Notes: generated by a model from the sequence alone, not told the origin. Shown: positions 34,953 to 44,244, counted from the first letter of the stretch. The stretch: DNA of 64,000 nucleotides from Bacillota bacterium (GCA_023407575.1 JAEYLX010000075.1:558001-622000), one strand, 5' to 3'. Program-made: numbers and translations.

Positions 34953-35003
34953 TCAACACCATCCTTTGTTAATTTTATCTTTTGTGAAATATTTATCAAA
35001 AAA

Positions 35004-35032
35004 ATAATATCAAGACCGGATTATTATGTCAA
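35004..35032 (-). promoter_or_regulatory. Promoter of the unknown two-gene operon
   Basis: TTGACA (35027-35032), a 17-base spacer and TATTAT (35004-35009) on the minus strand make a near-consensus sigma-A promoter. It stands about 50 bases upstream of the 399-residue protein's ATG. No obvious operator overlaps it. Confidence 0.7.
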
Positions 35033-35223
35033 CAAATAATTCTTTTTTGCAGAATTATACTGCATGGTAAATTTGTACTAGAATTCATATTTCTATTAGC
35101 TTAATAACCTTTAATCAGGTCCTTTATTATCGAAGGTATTCTTTAGGATCTGTAAAAACTCCATTCATCAAAATGGATGAAGTTGGACAAAAACTATATA
35201 GCAACCAATGATGCATGAAAGTA

Positions 35224-35264
35224 AAAAAAGGGCTAAGGAGATCATTTCATCCCTAAGCCCTTTA
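35224..35264 (-). terminator. Terminator after the TetR/MFS/kinase-like operon
   Basis: Read on the minus strand, AAAGGGCTTAGG pairs with CCTTAGCCCTTT and is followed by seven T residues. It lies about 70 bases past the cytidylate-kinase-like stop codon. Confidence 0.85.
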
Positions 35265-35335
35265 TTAGAATACTCTATATTATTCTTATTAACTAAAGAC
35301 CGCTTTTACATCAAACCCAAAGTAAGGTAAACAAT

Positions 35336-35929
35336 CTATCTATTTACCGCAGCTTTAATAATCTCTGCACACGTTGCAATGCCAAGTCGTCCACTGTCAA
35401 GACATAAATCATATGTTCCCATATCACCCCACTGCTTTCTTGTATGTGCATTGTAAAAGCTGTTACGTCGTTTGTCTATCTTTGATAATCTTGTATGAGC
35501 TTCTTTTTCTGGTATTCCATATTCATTGACAGCTCTTAAAATACGGGATTCTTCATCCGCATAGATAAACACCTTTAATACATCTTTACGAGTCGCAAGA
35601 ATTTGTCCGGCACATCGGCCAACGATAACACACTTTCCTTCCACAGCAATGGTACGGATTATTTCACTTTCTGTTTGAAAAAGTCGGTCTGCAAACACCC
35701 CATCAGAGTTAAAATCTGTAGCCATTGCCAAGCCATACAGTAAGCTATTTGGCAGTACCTCTTCCAGATGCTCTACATTCTGTGGTTGTGTATTCAGCTT
35801 CTGGGATGCCATCTGCAAAATCTCTTCATTATAAAACTTAAGCCCTAGCTCCTGTGCTATAAGAGACCCAACCTGTCTTCCACCACTTGCGAATTGACGT
35901 TCAATTGTAATAATATTAATCTTCGACAT
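35336..35929 (-). CDS. Cytidylate kinase-like family protein
   Basis: This 197-residue protein belongs to the cytidylate-kinase-like family (Cytidylate_kin2), P-loop-related nucleotide-phosphate kinases of mostly untested substrate. The start is the ATG at 35929, with AGGAGGA before it. The phosphate loop region reads ITIERQFASGGRQVGSLIAQ, and ADEESRILRAVNE plus DLCLDSGRLGI fit the fold. The gene overlaps the end of the transporter gene by 14 bases, so the two are translationally coupled. This operon also starts with a TetR gene. Confidence 0.87.
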   Translation of the reverse strand: MSKINIITIERQFASGGRQVGSLIAQELGLKFYNEEILQMASQKLNTQPQNVEHLEEVLPNSLLYGLAMATDFNSDGVFADRLFQTESEIIRTIAVEGKCVIVGRCAGQILATRKDVLKVFIYADEESRILRAVNEYGIPEKEAHTRLSKIDKRRNSFYNAHTRKQWGDMGTYDLCLDSGRLGIATCAEIIKAAVNR

Positions 35930-37349
35930 ATGAAATCCTCCTTTTACTTTTAAAGAATAGTGATAATACAAATGCAGCACCGCCAATTATGGTTGCCACA
36001 AAAAATGCTGAATTTATGCCGTGTACCGCTGCTAAAAGTTTGATGTCCATAGTCATATCAGTAGCACCGCTTATATAATCCTTTGACTTATTCGTCATGA
36101 TTACTACCAGTATGGCTGTTCCGACTGCACCAGCAATTTGTTTCAAGGTATTTTGAAGAGCTGTTGCATGAGGAATAAGCTCCTGCTTCACTGTCATAAG
36201 TCCTGCTGATGTGATTGGCATGAGTACGAATGCCATACCAAAGGAACGGAGGGAATACAGTAATATAATCTCCCAATAGGGTGTTTCAAGTGTTAGCGTT
36301 GATAACATAAGGGTAACTCCTGTCATAATTGCTATCCCTATAATGGCAAGTGGCTTTATGCCAAATTTATCAAACAATCGTCCTGTGAAGATACCCATTA
36401 TCCCCATAATCAACGCACCGGGCAGCAGCAGTAAGCCGGAAGAAAGAGGGGTAAAGCCACGTACCTGCTGCATATATATTGGAAGCAGCAGTACTCCACC
36501 ATTAAGCGCAACTGTTAATATGATATTTACAATAATCGTATAGGAGAAATTAAAATCTTTAAAAACCTTTAGTTCTAACAGAGGGTTTTTCTTTTTTATT
36601 AAATATACAACGAATATAACTAGTACGACTACTGCAACCACCAGAAAGCTAATTACCTTGAGATCGCCCCATCCGAAATTTCCTGCCTCACTTACACCAT
36701 ATAATAGACTGCCAAAACCGATGGTAGACAGGATTGCACCAACGCTGTCAAACTTAGCTTTAACACGTTCATTCTGGAATTTGAAAACAAAGATTGCTGC
36801 TACAATAACACAGATTGCCGCAACCGCCATTGCGTAAAACATAACATTCCAGTCATAGCTTTGAATGACATATCCGCTGATGGTAGGTCCGATTGCGGGT
36901 GCAAGAATTATGGCCAGACCAACCAGCCCCATGGCGCTGCCTCTTTTCTCGGGGGGAAAACTATACATAAAGATATTCATTCCTAAGGGAAGTATGATTC
37001 CACCTCCGATTGCTTGAAAAATACGCCCTGTCAGCAGTAAGGTAAAGCTTCCTGAAATAGCACAGATGATTGACCCTACCATAAAAAATAGCATGGAGGT
37101 AATGAAGAGTTGTTTATAGCTAAAACGTTGCACTAAGAATGCACTGATTGGAACCAATATTCCACTGACAAGCATATAGCCTGTGGACAACCACTGTGCA
37201 GTTGCTGCGGTAATATCAAATCCTTTCATAATCTGTGGTAGTGCAACGTTAATAATCGATTGGTTCAAGCTGGTAACCATTAGACCTGCAATTACAATTG
37301 CAAGCATAGCACCAACCCCTTTTTTTTGTTCAGTAGATTCCATTGTCAT
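35916..37349 (-). CDS. MFS drug exporter, DHA2 (EmrB/QacA) family
   Basis: This 477-residue inner-membrane transporter probably exports drugs or toxic compounds by proton antiport. About 14 spans are predicted. The family signatures include SLNQSIINVALPQIMKGFDI in span 1, GRIFQAIGGGIILP and the motif GLAIILAPAIGPTISGYV in span 5. It begins within the TetR stop codon (4-base overlap) and ends 14 bases inside the next gene. Co-expression with an upstream TetR repressor fits ligand-induced efflux. Confidence 0.94.
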   Translation of the reverse strand: MTMESTEQKKGVGAMLAIVIAGLMVTSLNQSIINVALPQIMKGFDITAATAQWLSTGYMLVSGILVPISAFLVQRFSYKQLFITSMLFFMVGSIICAISGSFTLLLTGRIFQAIGGGIILPLGMNIFMYSFPPEKRGSAMGLVGLAIILAPAIGPTISGYVIQSYDWNVMFYAMAVAAICVIVAAIFVFKFQNERVKAKFDSVGAILSTIGFGSLLYGVSEAGNFGWGDLKVISFLVVAVVVLVIFVVYLIKKKNPLLELKVFKDFNFSYTIIVNIILTVALNGGVLLLPIYMQQVRGFTPLSSGLLLLPGALIMGIMGIFTGRLFDKFGIKPLAIIGIAIMTGVTLMLSTLTLETPYWEIILLYSLRSFGMAFVLMPITSAGLMTVKQELIPHATALQNTLKQIAGAVGTAILVVIMTNKSKDYISGATDMTMDIKLLAAVHGINSAFFVATIIGGAAFVLSLFFKSKRRISYVED

Positions 37350-38011
37350 TTCTCCTTAAGATTAGCCGTTCTCATAACGCCGTACTTGATGATATTTATT
37401 TTATTTTGAAAACGCTTACGTGCTTCTTGGATACCATACCCCCCATGAAACATTTGCGCCAGTGCGTTCTTTGTAATTGACCTTAGTATACTGATTAAGT
37501 CTTCAAAATCTGTCCGACTGCTAATTGTAAGGTCATCCTTACAGGTCTCATACAGATCCAATTCTCTTTCAGACAACTTCTTTCTGGCAGAAAGTATTTC
37601 CTGCATACTGATTTCTTTTTCAGAAGCCTCATCCGCTTCTTTATTGGATGAGATTGTACGCATACTGGTAAAGAGCTGTTGAATTGCTTCCATATCGCTG
37701 TTATCCTCTGTCAGATAATCAAGGGTTGCTTCGAACATCTCATTATAAATCTGAAAAATATCTCCACCACTGTCAAAGATATGTTCAATTCGCCTGTTCA
37801 TCTGCTCAAAATAATCTTCCAGCATACAAAAAAGCAGGTCCTTCTTGCCTTTAAAATACATGTAGAAGCTCCCACGAGGAATGTCTGCGTCCTTAATAAT
37901 TTTATTAATGGATACCTCTGTAAATGGAACACTTGAGAATTCTTTCTTTGCCGCTGCCAGCAGCTTTGCTCTCTTTTCTTCCGGTAAATTGTAAAATGTA
38001 CTGGTAGGCAT
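37346..38011 (-). CDS. TetR family transcriptional regulator
   Basis: This 221-residue repressor has a TetR DNA-binding domain (residues 10-58: LLAAAKKEFSSVPFTEVSI, ADIPRGSFYMYFKGKKD). The long helical ligand domain is charged. AAAGGAGGA precedes the ATG. It is the first gene of a TetR/MFS/kinase-like operon. Two copies of one palindrome overlap its promoter, so autorepression released by the exported compound is likely. Confidence 0.94.
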   Translation of the reverse strand: MPTSTFYNLPEEKRAKLLAAAKKEFSSVPFTEVSINKIIKDADIPRGSFYMYFKGKKDLLFCMLEDYFEQMNRRIEHIFDSGGDIFQIYNEMFEATLDYLTEDNSDMEAIQQLFTSMRTISSNKEADEASEKEISMQEILSARKKLSERELDLYETCKDDLTISSRTDFEDLISILRSITKNALAQMFHGGYGIQEARKRFQNKINIIKYGVMRTANLKEK

Positions 38012-38027
38012 AAACTCCTCCTTTCAT

Positions 38028-38083
38028 ATGACACCCTGTCATGTTACTTTTTGTATTATAGGCGACACCCTGTCATATGTCAA
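38028..38083 (-). promoter_or_regulatory. Consensus promoter with two TetR operators
   Basis: On the minus strand TTGACA (38078-38083), a 17-base spacer (38061-38077) and TATAAT (38055-38060) form a perfect sigma-A promoter. GACAGGGTGTC lies inside the spacer (38064-38074). A second copy in the perfect palindrome ATGACA-GGG-TGTCAT (38028-38042) lies just before the ribosome site. Both would be blocked by one repressor. Confidence 0.88.
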
Positions 38084-38189
38084 TCATAGATTAAATTAAG
38101 TATCTGTTTTACTGAAACTTTCAGTACCGAGTAGATTGCATAGCAACCAGATAAAACGACTATCCGTTTCATTTGTCCTAAATAAAAAA

Positions 38190-38218
38190 ACTGTATTTCT
38201 CAAAAAAAGAAATACAGT
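38190..38218 (-). terminator. Terminator of the sugar ABC/two-component operon
   Basis: ACTGTATTTCT and AGAAATACAGT form a perfect 11-base-pair stem with an A-rich loop. On the minus strand it is followed by seven T residues. It closes the operon that begins at 44113. Confidence 0.88.
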
Positions 38219-38274
38219 CAATCTTCTTAATTCAATTTATTAATTTAAGCAGTCTATAATCTTGAAACACATTC

Positions 38275-39009
38275 CTATCTATCACTTTTTTTATATTCCG
38301 AAGGTGACATTCCGGTTACTTTCTTAAATACCTTTGAAAAATATTTATCATCCTTATAACCTACCTTAAAGGCTATTTCGTAGGTTTTGAAATAATTCTG
38401 CTGTAAATAGGTACAGGCATGCTCTATTCTTACCTCATTCAGATAGTCAATAAAGCTGCAATTCCTCTGCTGTGAGAATAATGTGGACAGATAGCCTGCC
38501 GTAATTCCGACTCTTTCAGCCACTTCATTTAAGGTTAGATCCTTGTAATAATACTCCTTAATATAATCGCTTGCGATTTCCACAAATCCATTCTTACCAG
38601 GTTTTTCTGCCAGATTCTTATTTTCACGAATCCCAAGGATATCATTCGCTGTATCATTCAAAATCTTAAGAATATCGGAGGAGCGACTTGGTTTAAGCAG
38701 ATAACCCTTTGCACCGTAATTCAGTGCTTGTTGTGCATATTTAAATTCATCATGACCGCTTAAGATTATTGTTAGAGGCATAATTCCCGCTCTTTGTGTT
38801 TCCTGCATCACATCAATTCCGTTTTTAACCGGCATCTGCACATCCAGAAGCATAAGGTCCGGTTCATGGCGAAATATAGTATCTATTGCAATCTGGCCGT
38901 TCTCAGCCAGATAGATTTTGTCAAAGCGATCCGTATGCAGCTGGATATACTTTGCCAATCCGTTTCTTATCATATCTTCATCATCAGCAATCAAAAGTTT
39001 TACACCCAA
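38275..39009 (-). CDS. Response regulator with AraC-type DNA-binding domain (YesN-like)
   Basis: This protein (244 residues from a TTG start) has a receiver domain (VKLLIADDEDM, phospho-acceptor in PDLMLLDVQMP) and a C-terminal AraC domain (ERVGITAGYLSTLFSQQRN, KVGYKDDKYFSKVFKKVTG). It is far shorter than the usual 500-residue YesN because the middle domain is missing. The start is uncertain: TTG at 39009 has GGGAG upstream, while the ATG at 39033 lacks a site and overlaps the kinase end. It follows the kinase gene directly and probably controls this sugar operon. Confidence 0.88.
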   Translation of the reverse strand: MGVKLLIADDEDMIRNGLAKYIQLHTDRFDKIYLAENGQIAIDTIFRHEPDLMLLDVQMPVKNGIDVMQETQRAGIMPLTIILSGHDEFKYAQQALNYGAKGYLLKPSRSSDILKILNDTANDILGIRENKNLAEKPGKNGFVEIASDYIKEYYYKDLTLNEVAERVGITAGYLSTLFSQQRNCSFIDYLNEVRIEHACTYLQQNYFKTYEIAFKVGYKDDKYFSKVFKKVTGMSPSEYKKSDR

Positions 39010-39013
39010 ACCT

Positions 39014-40825
39014 CTACATCTCCCTGTTCTCATATGGTAATTCAATAATGACAGTTGTTCCACTACCTTCTTTACTATAGATTAACAATTTAAAATCCTC
39101 ATGATACTTTAGTTCCAGACGTTCTCTAATATTCTTTATTGCATATCGCCCAATTCTCTGGCTGGCATAGCGTTCGGAATCATTTACGTTCAAAATAGCT
39201 TTTACCTGCTCCCTGCTCATACCAATTCCGTTATCCTTAATCATAAAAATAATATGATTGCCTCTTTTCTTACCCACCAAAGAGATAAAGCATTTTTCAC
39301 CTGCTTTTTCAAAGCCGTGGACAATTGCATTCTCGATAAAGGGCTGGAGAATCAGTTTTGGAATATTGGCAGTTTGAATTTCTTCCTCAATTTTAATTTC
39401 ATAATCCAAACGTTTCTCGAATCTCATCTTTTGAATATGGAGATAACGGTCAATCAAATCCTGTTCATTTCTTACGGTTACAATGCCTTTTCCCTGTCCT
39501 AAAACTAACCGGAACAGCTGGGATAGTGCATAGATATCCTCCGCTATTTCATAATGCTGTGCATCTGTCGCTTGCCAATACAGGGAATCCAAGGTGTTAT
39601 ATAAAAAATGAGGGTTAATCTGTGCTTGAAGAGCATTTAGCTCACTCTCCTTCTCCCTAAGAGCCATGACATAATTATTGTCAATCAGGTTCTTAATATC
39701 ATCCACCATCTGATTAAAGCAAGCTGCCGCTGCACCAACTTCATCCAGTGTATTTACTTCCACCTTTTGATTGAAATCACCCTTTTTAAACAATTCCATT
39801 GCATTGCATAATTTGTTCAAGGGTTTTGATATGATATTGGATACAAATATTAGAATTGGTAATAGCCCTACCAGGAAGCCCAACAACAGTGCCATTGGAG
39901 CAAATGCAATCGAGGATAATTGTGTACCGAGTCCTGCCTTTGGAACCATTCTATATACAATTGTCCCGGTATCCTCATCCTTGTTATAAAACACTTTATA
40001 TTTTGCATACTCCACAAAGCCAGAAGTCGTCTCTGTTAACGCTCGGGCAGATTTCTCCCCTAATATCTTAGTAAGAATATCCTCATCAATCCTTCCGCTT
40101 CGTATCAGCTCCGTGCCTTCTTCGCTGACCACTACAATGCCTTCCAACTCCGAGGATAAAGAATTCTCACAGAGCTCAGTAAACTTATTCATCGAAGCAC
40201 CAATCACCAGATATCCCAATTTATCGCGCTTTGCGAGATCATAAATTTCACGGTATAGAACTAATTTATCCGTTCTATTTGTTTCATAAGTATCTGTGTT
40301 GTTTTTTGTGACCCTTTTCCATATCATCTTACCCTTTCGTTCCACCGCTTTTTTATAGGTCTCGGTAGCACGTACTTGCTTCATAGAAGCGAGGTAGGCG
40401 GAGGCATCCATACATCTAAGATAGGGTTTCACACCGTTCTCAGGATAGATAGCAATTGTTTTAATTTGTCCATTGAGAGCCATCATATCCTGAAGAATTC
40501 TCATCGGAGCATTATGGAGCCAGATCAGGGAATCTTCGTTCAGTTCCTCTGGCTTATCCGACGTCAGTATTAAATTAATATCATTATTAATACAAATATA
40601 AGTAGCAAACTCAATAATACTTTTTTGGAGGACATCAATACCACTGGTCAAATTCTGAGTACTCTGAAGATAGCTCTCATTCTCTGCCTCTATTGTAGAA
40701 TTATAATTTCTAATAAATAAAATGGCACTGATTAAGAGCAATATTGGAGTTATGATTATGTAACTGTAAAAAATCAATTTCTTTCTGATACTCAGTCTTC
40801 TGATTCGGTACTTTATGTGCAGCAT
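39014..40825 (-). CDS. Sensor histidine kinase, YesM-like
   Basis: This 603-residue membrane sensor has a first span (about 18-40), an extracellular sensing domain, a second span near 300-325 and a HAMP linker. The phospho-acceptor region is LQAQINPHFLYNTLDSLYWQ. The N box is IENAIVHG and the G1 box is IKDNGIGMS. CGGAGGGG precedes the ATG, and the gene lies 31 bases after the permease gene. With the regulator it probably senses the imported sugar. Kinase and regulator here are co-transcribed with the transporter, unlike at 1-5848, where the regulator pair precedes it. Confidence 0.94.
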   Translation of the reverse strand: MLHIKYRIRRLSIRKKLIFYSYIIITPILLLISAILFIRNYNSTIEAENESYLQSTQNLTSGIDVLQKSIIEFATYICINNDINLILTSDKPEELNEDSLIWLHNAPMRILQDMMALNGQIKTIAIYPENGVKPYLRCMDASAYLASMKQVRATETYKKAVERKGKMIWKRVTKNNTDTYETNRTDKLVLYREIYDLAKRDKLGYLVIGASMNKFTELCENSLSSELEGIVVVSEEGTELIRSGRIDEDILTKILGEKSARALTETTSGFVEYAKYKVFYNKDEDTGTIVYRMVPKAGLGTQLSSIAFAPMALLLGFLVGLLPILIFVSNIISKPLNKLCNAMELFKKGDFNQKVEVNTLDEVGAAAACFNQMVDDIKNLIDNNYVMALREKESELNALQAQINPHFLYNTLDSLYWQATDAQHYEIAEDIYALSQLFRLVLGQGKGIVTVRNEQDLIDRYLHIQKMRFEKRLDYEIKIEEEIQTANIPKLILQPFIENAIVHGFEKAGEKCFISLVGKKRGNHIIFMIKDNGIGMSREQVKAILNVNDSERYASQRIGRYAIKNIRERLELKYHEDFKLLIYSKEGSGTTVIIELPYENREM

Positions 40826-40856
40826 AACCCCTCCGAATATTATAGTTACCTAGATT

Positions 40857-41693
40857 CTATCCCTTAACCGCACCCATTGCAACACCTTTTGTGATGTGCC
40901 TGTTTAATACAATATATACAATGACTGCCGGAGCTGCCGTTAGTGCCATAACCGCAAACTGTACCGCATAGTTAGAAGAATATTGCCCGGTAAATTCTAA
41001 AACCGAGAAAGGAAGTGTCTTCCACTTTGGTGAACTTAAATAAGTACTTGCCATCATAAATTCATTCCAGTTATTTAAAAATGTCATAATTGCCACCGTT
41101 GCAATGGAAGGCTTTAGTAATGGAGTTACGATTTGAAATACAATTCGATAAATACCACAGCCATCCATAACTGCTGCCTCCTCAAGTTCAATGGGGAGTG
41201 CTTCAATAAACCCTGTCATCAAGAACAAAGCTTGTGGTAATGAAAATGCAATATAGGGAATTAACAGAGCCCATATCGTATCCGTAGCATCAATCATATT
41301 ATATATTTTATAGTTGGGCAAAAGGGTTGCATGAATTGGAATCATCATACCTAATAACAGCAGGGTTTTCACAAACCCACTCAACTTCCATTGCATTCTT
41401 CTGCACGCGTAGCCAGCCATAATGGAAAACAGGGAAACCAACAATACTGCAAGTCCGTTGATTAAAACACTATTCTTTAAATAAAGTAAAAAGTGTCCAT
41501 CTACAAATGCCTTAACATAGTTACCCCATTGTAATTTCTCTGGAATAATCAAAAGACCGCTGGTGAACATTTCATTACTTGTTCCAAGAGAAAAATCAAT
41601 CAACCAAACCAGCGGAAAGATTTGAACGATTGCAACTGCCGAAAGGATAACCCATAAAATAGTCCTTTTTATTATTACACCTTTTTCTGTCAT
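40857..41693 (-). CDS. Sugar ABC transporter permease, MalG-like
   Basis: This 278-residue inner-membrane permease of the carbohydrate importer family has six predicted spans. The EAA loop is seen as ELEEAAVMDGCGIYRIVFQ. ATGGAGG precedes the ATG. It works with the MalF-like permease at 41781 and the binding protein at 42758, with an ATPase encoded elsewhere. Two small hairpins (41705-41720 and 41758-41781) sit in the gap to the upstream permease gene. Confidence 0.95.
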   Translation of the reverse strand: MTEKGVIIKRTILWVILSAVAIVQIFPLVWLIDFSLGTSNEMFTSGLLIIPEKLQWGNYVKAFVDGHFLLYLKNSVLINGLAVLLVSLFSIMAGYACRRMQWKLSGFVKTLLLLGMMIPIHATLLPNYKIYNMIDATDTIWALLIPYIAFSLPQALFLMTGFIEALPIELEEAAVMDGCGIYRIVFQIVTPLLKPSIATVAIMTFLNNWNEFMMASTYLSSPKWKTLPFSVLEFTGQYSSNYAVQFAVMALTAAPAVIVYIVLNRHITKGVAMGAVKG

Positions 41694-41780
41694 AAAACCT
41701 CCATGCTGCCTGAAGGCAGCTCAAATACTGTGCGAAAAACGTTCCTTGCTTTTTGCCGGTTGAAAGTGTTTCTTTTCAAC

Positions 41781-42668
41781 CTACCTCCCCTTCTGCACCA
41801 GCTGTTTTTCACGGAAAATCCGGTTAAGCATAACAGTTACAAACAGACAGATAATAATAAATACCACACCAATGGCATTGCCGTAACCGTACTTGAAGGC
41901 TTTAAAAGCCTGCAGATATAGGTAGTTCGCTGTAAACTGAGTACTGTCACCCGGACCTCCCTTTGTTAACAGGTATACCGTTTCCATCTGTTTTAGTGCA
42001 GAGATTACCGCCATTGTAACATTAATTTGAATCACCGGCTTCATCAGTGGTAAGGTAATTCTCATAAAGGTTTGCTTTGAACTTGCTCCGTCTATGGAGG
42101 CAGCCTCATACAGAACTGGATCAATATTCTTAATTCCTGCATAGTAGATTAGCATACCCCATCCGAATCCATGCCAAATCAGTACGATTAATACTGACCA
42201 GATTGCTGTGTCTGCGCTGAACCAGTTAATCTTACCCTGATAACCCAGCCCTTTTAAAATATTATTTAATAAACCGAAATCCGGATTATAGATAAATTTC
42301 CATAGATATGCGATTACTGCAACAGAAATAACATTTGGGATAAAGTAGACACATCGAAAGAAGCCCTCTGCCTTACCCTGTAATTTATCCAGTACTGCCG
42401 CCACTACAATTGCAATGGGATGCTGAATTACAATAAATCCGATTGCCAGAAGAAGTGAGTTAATCAGTGCTCTGTGAAAGGTTTCATCCGACATTAGATC
42501 CACATAATTTTCCAAACCAATAAATTTTGCTTGACCCATTCCAGAGTAATCCGTAAAGCCATAATAGATGCTCAAACAAATCGGAGCTAATATGGCTAGT
42601 AGAAAGAGCAGTAAACCAGGTAATATCAGACTAAAAATAACCAATTTATTACTGTATAGTTTTTTCAT
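41781..42668 (-). CDS. Sugar ABC transporter permease, MalF-like
   Basis: This 295-residue permease has six predicted spans and the EAA loop VLYEAASIDGASSKQTFMRI. The N-terminal LVIFSLILPGLLLFLLAIL and YYGFTDYSGMG segments are typical of MalF/UgpA proteins. GGGAGGA precedes the ATG. It lies between the binding-protein gene and the MalG-like gene in one operon. Substrate is not readable from sequence. Confidence 0.95.
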   Translation of the reverse strand: MKKLYSNKLVIFSLILPGLLLFLLAILAPICLSIYYGFTDYSGMGQAKFIGLENYVDLMSDETFHRALINSLLLAIGFIVIQHPIAIVVAAVLDKLQGKAEGFFRCVYFIPNVISVAVIAYLWKFIYNPDFGLLNNILKGLGYQGKINWFSADTAIWSVLIVLIWHGFGWGMLIYYAGIKNIDPVLYEAASIDGASSKQTFMRITLPLMKPVIQINVTMAVISALKQMETVYLLTKGGPGDSTQFTANYLYLQAFKAFKYGYGNAIGVVFIIICLFVTVMLNRIFREKQLVQKGR

Positions 42669-42713
42669 AAAATCCTCCCATATGCTATATTAAAAATCCA
42701 AGGAGAGATAGAG

Positions 42714-42747
42714 AAATGGCTGCCTTTTATTAGAAAGGCAGCCATTT
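42714..42747 (-). terminator. Intercistronic hairpin after the binding-protein gene
   Basis: AAATGGCTGCCTTT and AAAGGCAGCCATTT form a perfect 14-base-pair stem with a 6-base loop. It lies between the binding protein and permease genes. In such operons a hairpin here usually lets binding-protein mRNA accumulate above permease mRNA. Confidence 0.75.
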
Positions 42748-42757
42748 TTATAAGTGC

Positions 42758-44113
42758 TTACTTACAAGCCTCGCCTATTTTTGCAAGGAAATCGCTAACG
42801 GAAGAGGTTCCATTAGAAACACTTTGAATCTCGCTCTCGATAGCTGCTTTGAACGCAGAAGGTCCACAGTCATTAATCGGTGTTCCTGATACGCTTGTTG
42901 CATTCTTTAATATATCGGTGAAGGTCTTCTGTAATTCTGTTTCATTTCCTGACATATAAGCTGACTGATCCTGTGCTGACATACCAACACCCTTCTCCCA
43001 GCCATATTTTGATAACTTATCTGGTTGGTACATAAAGTTTAAGAATTTAATTGCTTCGTCTTTTACCTTGGAGTCTGCTGCTACGGCATAACCGCCACCG
43101 TTCCAAGCTGCGATATCGTTCTGTGAACCTTTACCACCACTGATTGCAGGCATAGTAAATGCTCTTACATTGTTTCTGATGTCTTCCGCAATATCCTTAT
43201 TTAAAGCCATGGAGGACTCCCAGCTTCCCATGTAGAACATTGCTGCTTGCCCATTGGTAAATAAGTTCATTGCAGTACCATAATCCTGTGAATCATAACC
43301 GGTTTGGAACATACCTGCCTCAGCTGACTGAACTAATAAATCAACAGCCTGTGTAAATTTAGGATCGGAGAAATCTCCTGCTCCAACTGCCTTGTTAATG
43401 AGTGCAGCTGCATCCTTGCCTTCAATGCGAACTAATAAATCTGTTAAGAAAATAGCCATTGGCCAGCCATCGCCGCCATCCATAGCAACTGGAACTATGT
43501 CTTTTTCTTTAATTGTTGCACTAAGTGCTAAGAGCTCTTCATAGGTGGTTGGAACCTTCCAGCCATTATCCTCGAACATCTTCTGGTTATAGTAAAATGC
43601 CATAATATCCGTATTTCTTGGAAGTCCATAAAGCTTGCCATCTTTTTTGAAGCCTTCTAAAGAGCCGGATACAAATCCGTAATCCGCATAATCTGCTTCA
43701 TTCAGTTCTGCAAGAACTCCTGCATCCAATACTTCCCCTAAGAAGGAAGGCTGTCCCCAGATACTAACGACATCCGGCATACCGTCCATTGCATAAGCCT
43801 TAAATTTTGTCTTATAAGATTCTTCATCCAATGCTTCCACTTGAATTGTTACATTTGGATTCGCTGTCATATACTCATCAATAATCATTTGCTCTACCAA
43901 ACCCTGTCCATTCTTTCTGTCTGGCAGGTTAGAAAATAACTTTAAGGTTACTTTCTCTGGAGCCTTGGTTGCCTCCGGTTTGTCTGTAGCTGAATTGTCC
44001 GTATTTGTTGTCCCCTTATCTGTAACGGTTGGTTCATTCTTTTTGTTACTACAGCCTGCTAACATGGTAAGCACCATTACTGTTACAAGCACGAGTGCCC
44101 ATATTTTTCTCAT
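42758..44113 (-). CDS. Extracellular sugar-binding lipoprotein (family 1 solute-binding protein)
   Basis: This 451-residue lipoprotein captures sugar for the importer. The signal peptide ends in a lipobox (LTMLAGC, Cys at about 21), followed by a Thr/Asp-rich linker. Family 1 motifs include KLYGLPRNTDIMAFYYNQ and FMYQPDKLSKYGWEKGVG. GGGAGGA precedes the ATG. It is the first gene of the operon ending at 38275. It is only distantly similar to the binding protein at 764, so the two systems probably take different sugars. Confidence 0.95.
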   Translation of the reverse strand: MRKIWALVLVTVMVLTMLAGCSNKKNEPTVTDKGTTNTDNSATDKPEATKAPEKVTLKLFSNLPDRKNGQGLVEQMIIDEYMTANPNVTIQVEALDEESYKTKFKAYAMDGMPDVVSIWGQPSFLGEVLDAGVLAELNEADYADYGFVSGSLEGFKKDGKLYGLPRNTDIMAFYYNQKMFEDNGWKVPTTYEELLALSATIKEKDIVPVAMDGGDGWPMAIFLTDLLVRIEGKDAAALINKAVGAGDFSDPKFTQAVDLLVQSAEAGMFQTGYDSQDYGTAMNLFTNGQAAMFYMGSWESSMALNKDIAEDIRNNVRAFTMPAISGGKGSQNDIAAWNGGGYAVAADSKVKDEAIKFLNFMYQPDKLSKYGWEKGVGMSAQDQSAYMSGNETELQKTFTDILKNATSVSGTPINDCGPSAFKAAIESEIQSVSNGTSSVSDFLAKIGEACK

Positions 44114-44195
44114 ACTTCTTTCCTCCCTTGGAAATGTTATTTGCTACACGTAAATAGTAGCATTGCTATCAGGTGAAAAAAAGATGGTAAATTTT

Positions 44196-44215
44196 GAAAA
44201 TAGTGCACTATTTTC
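44196..44215. promoter_or_regulatory. Perfect 20-bp palindrome upstream of the sugar operon
   Basis: GAAAATAGTG followed by CACTATTTTC is an uninterrupted perfect palindrome, about 80 bases upstream of the binding-protein start. A second inverted pair, TGCTAC/GTAGCA (44142-44162), lies between it and the gene. It could be an operator (for example of a LacI-type repressor), or a hairpin following the PPTase gene. Confidence 0.55.
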
Positions 44216-44244
44216 GAATTATGTAATTATATTTCTTTTGTTTA

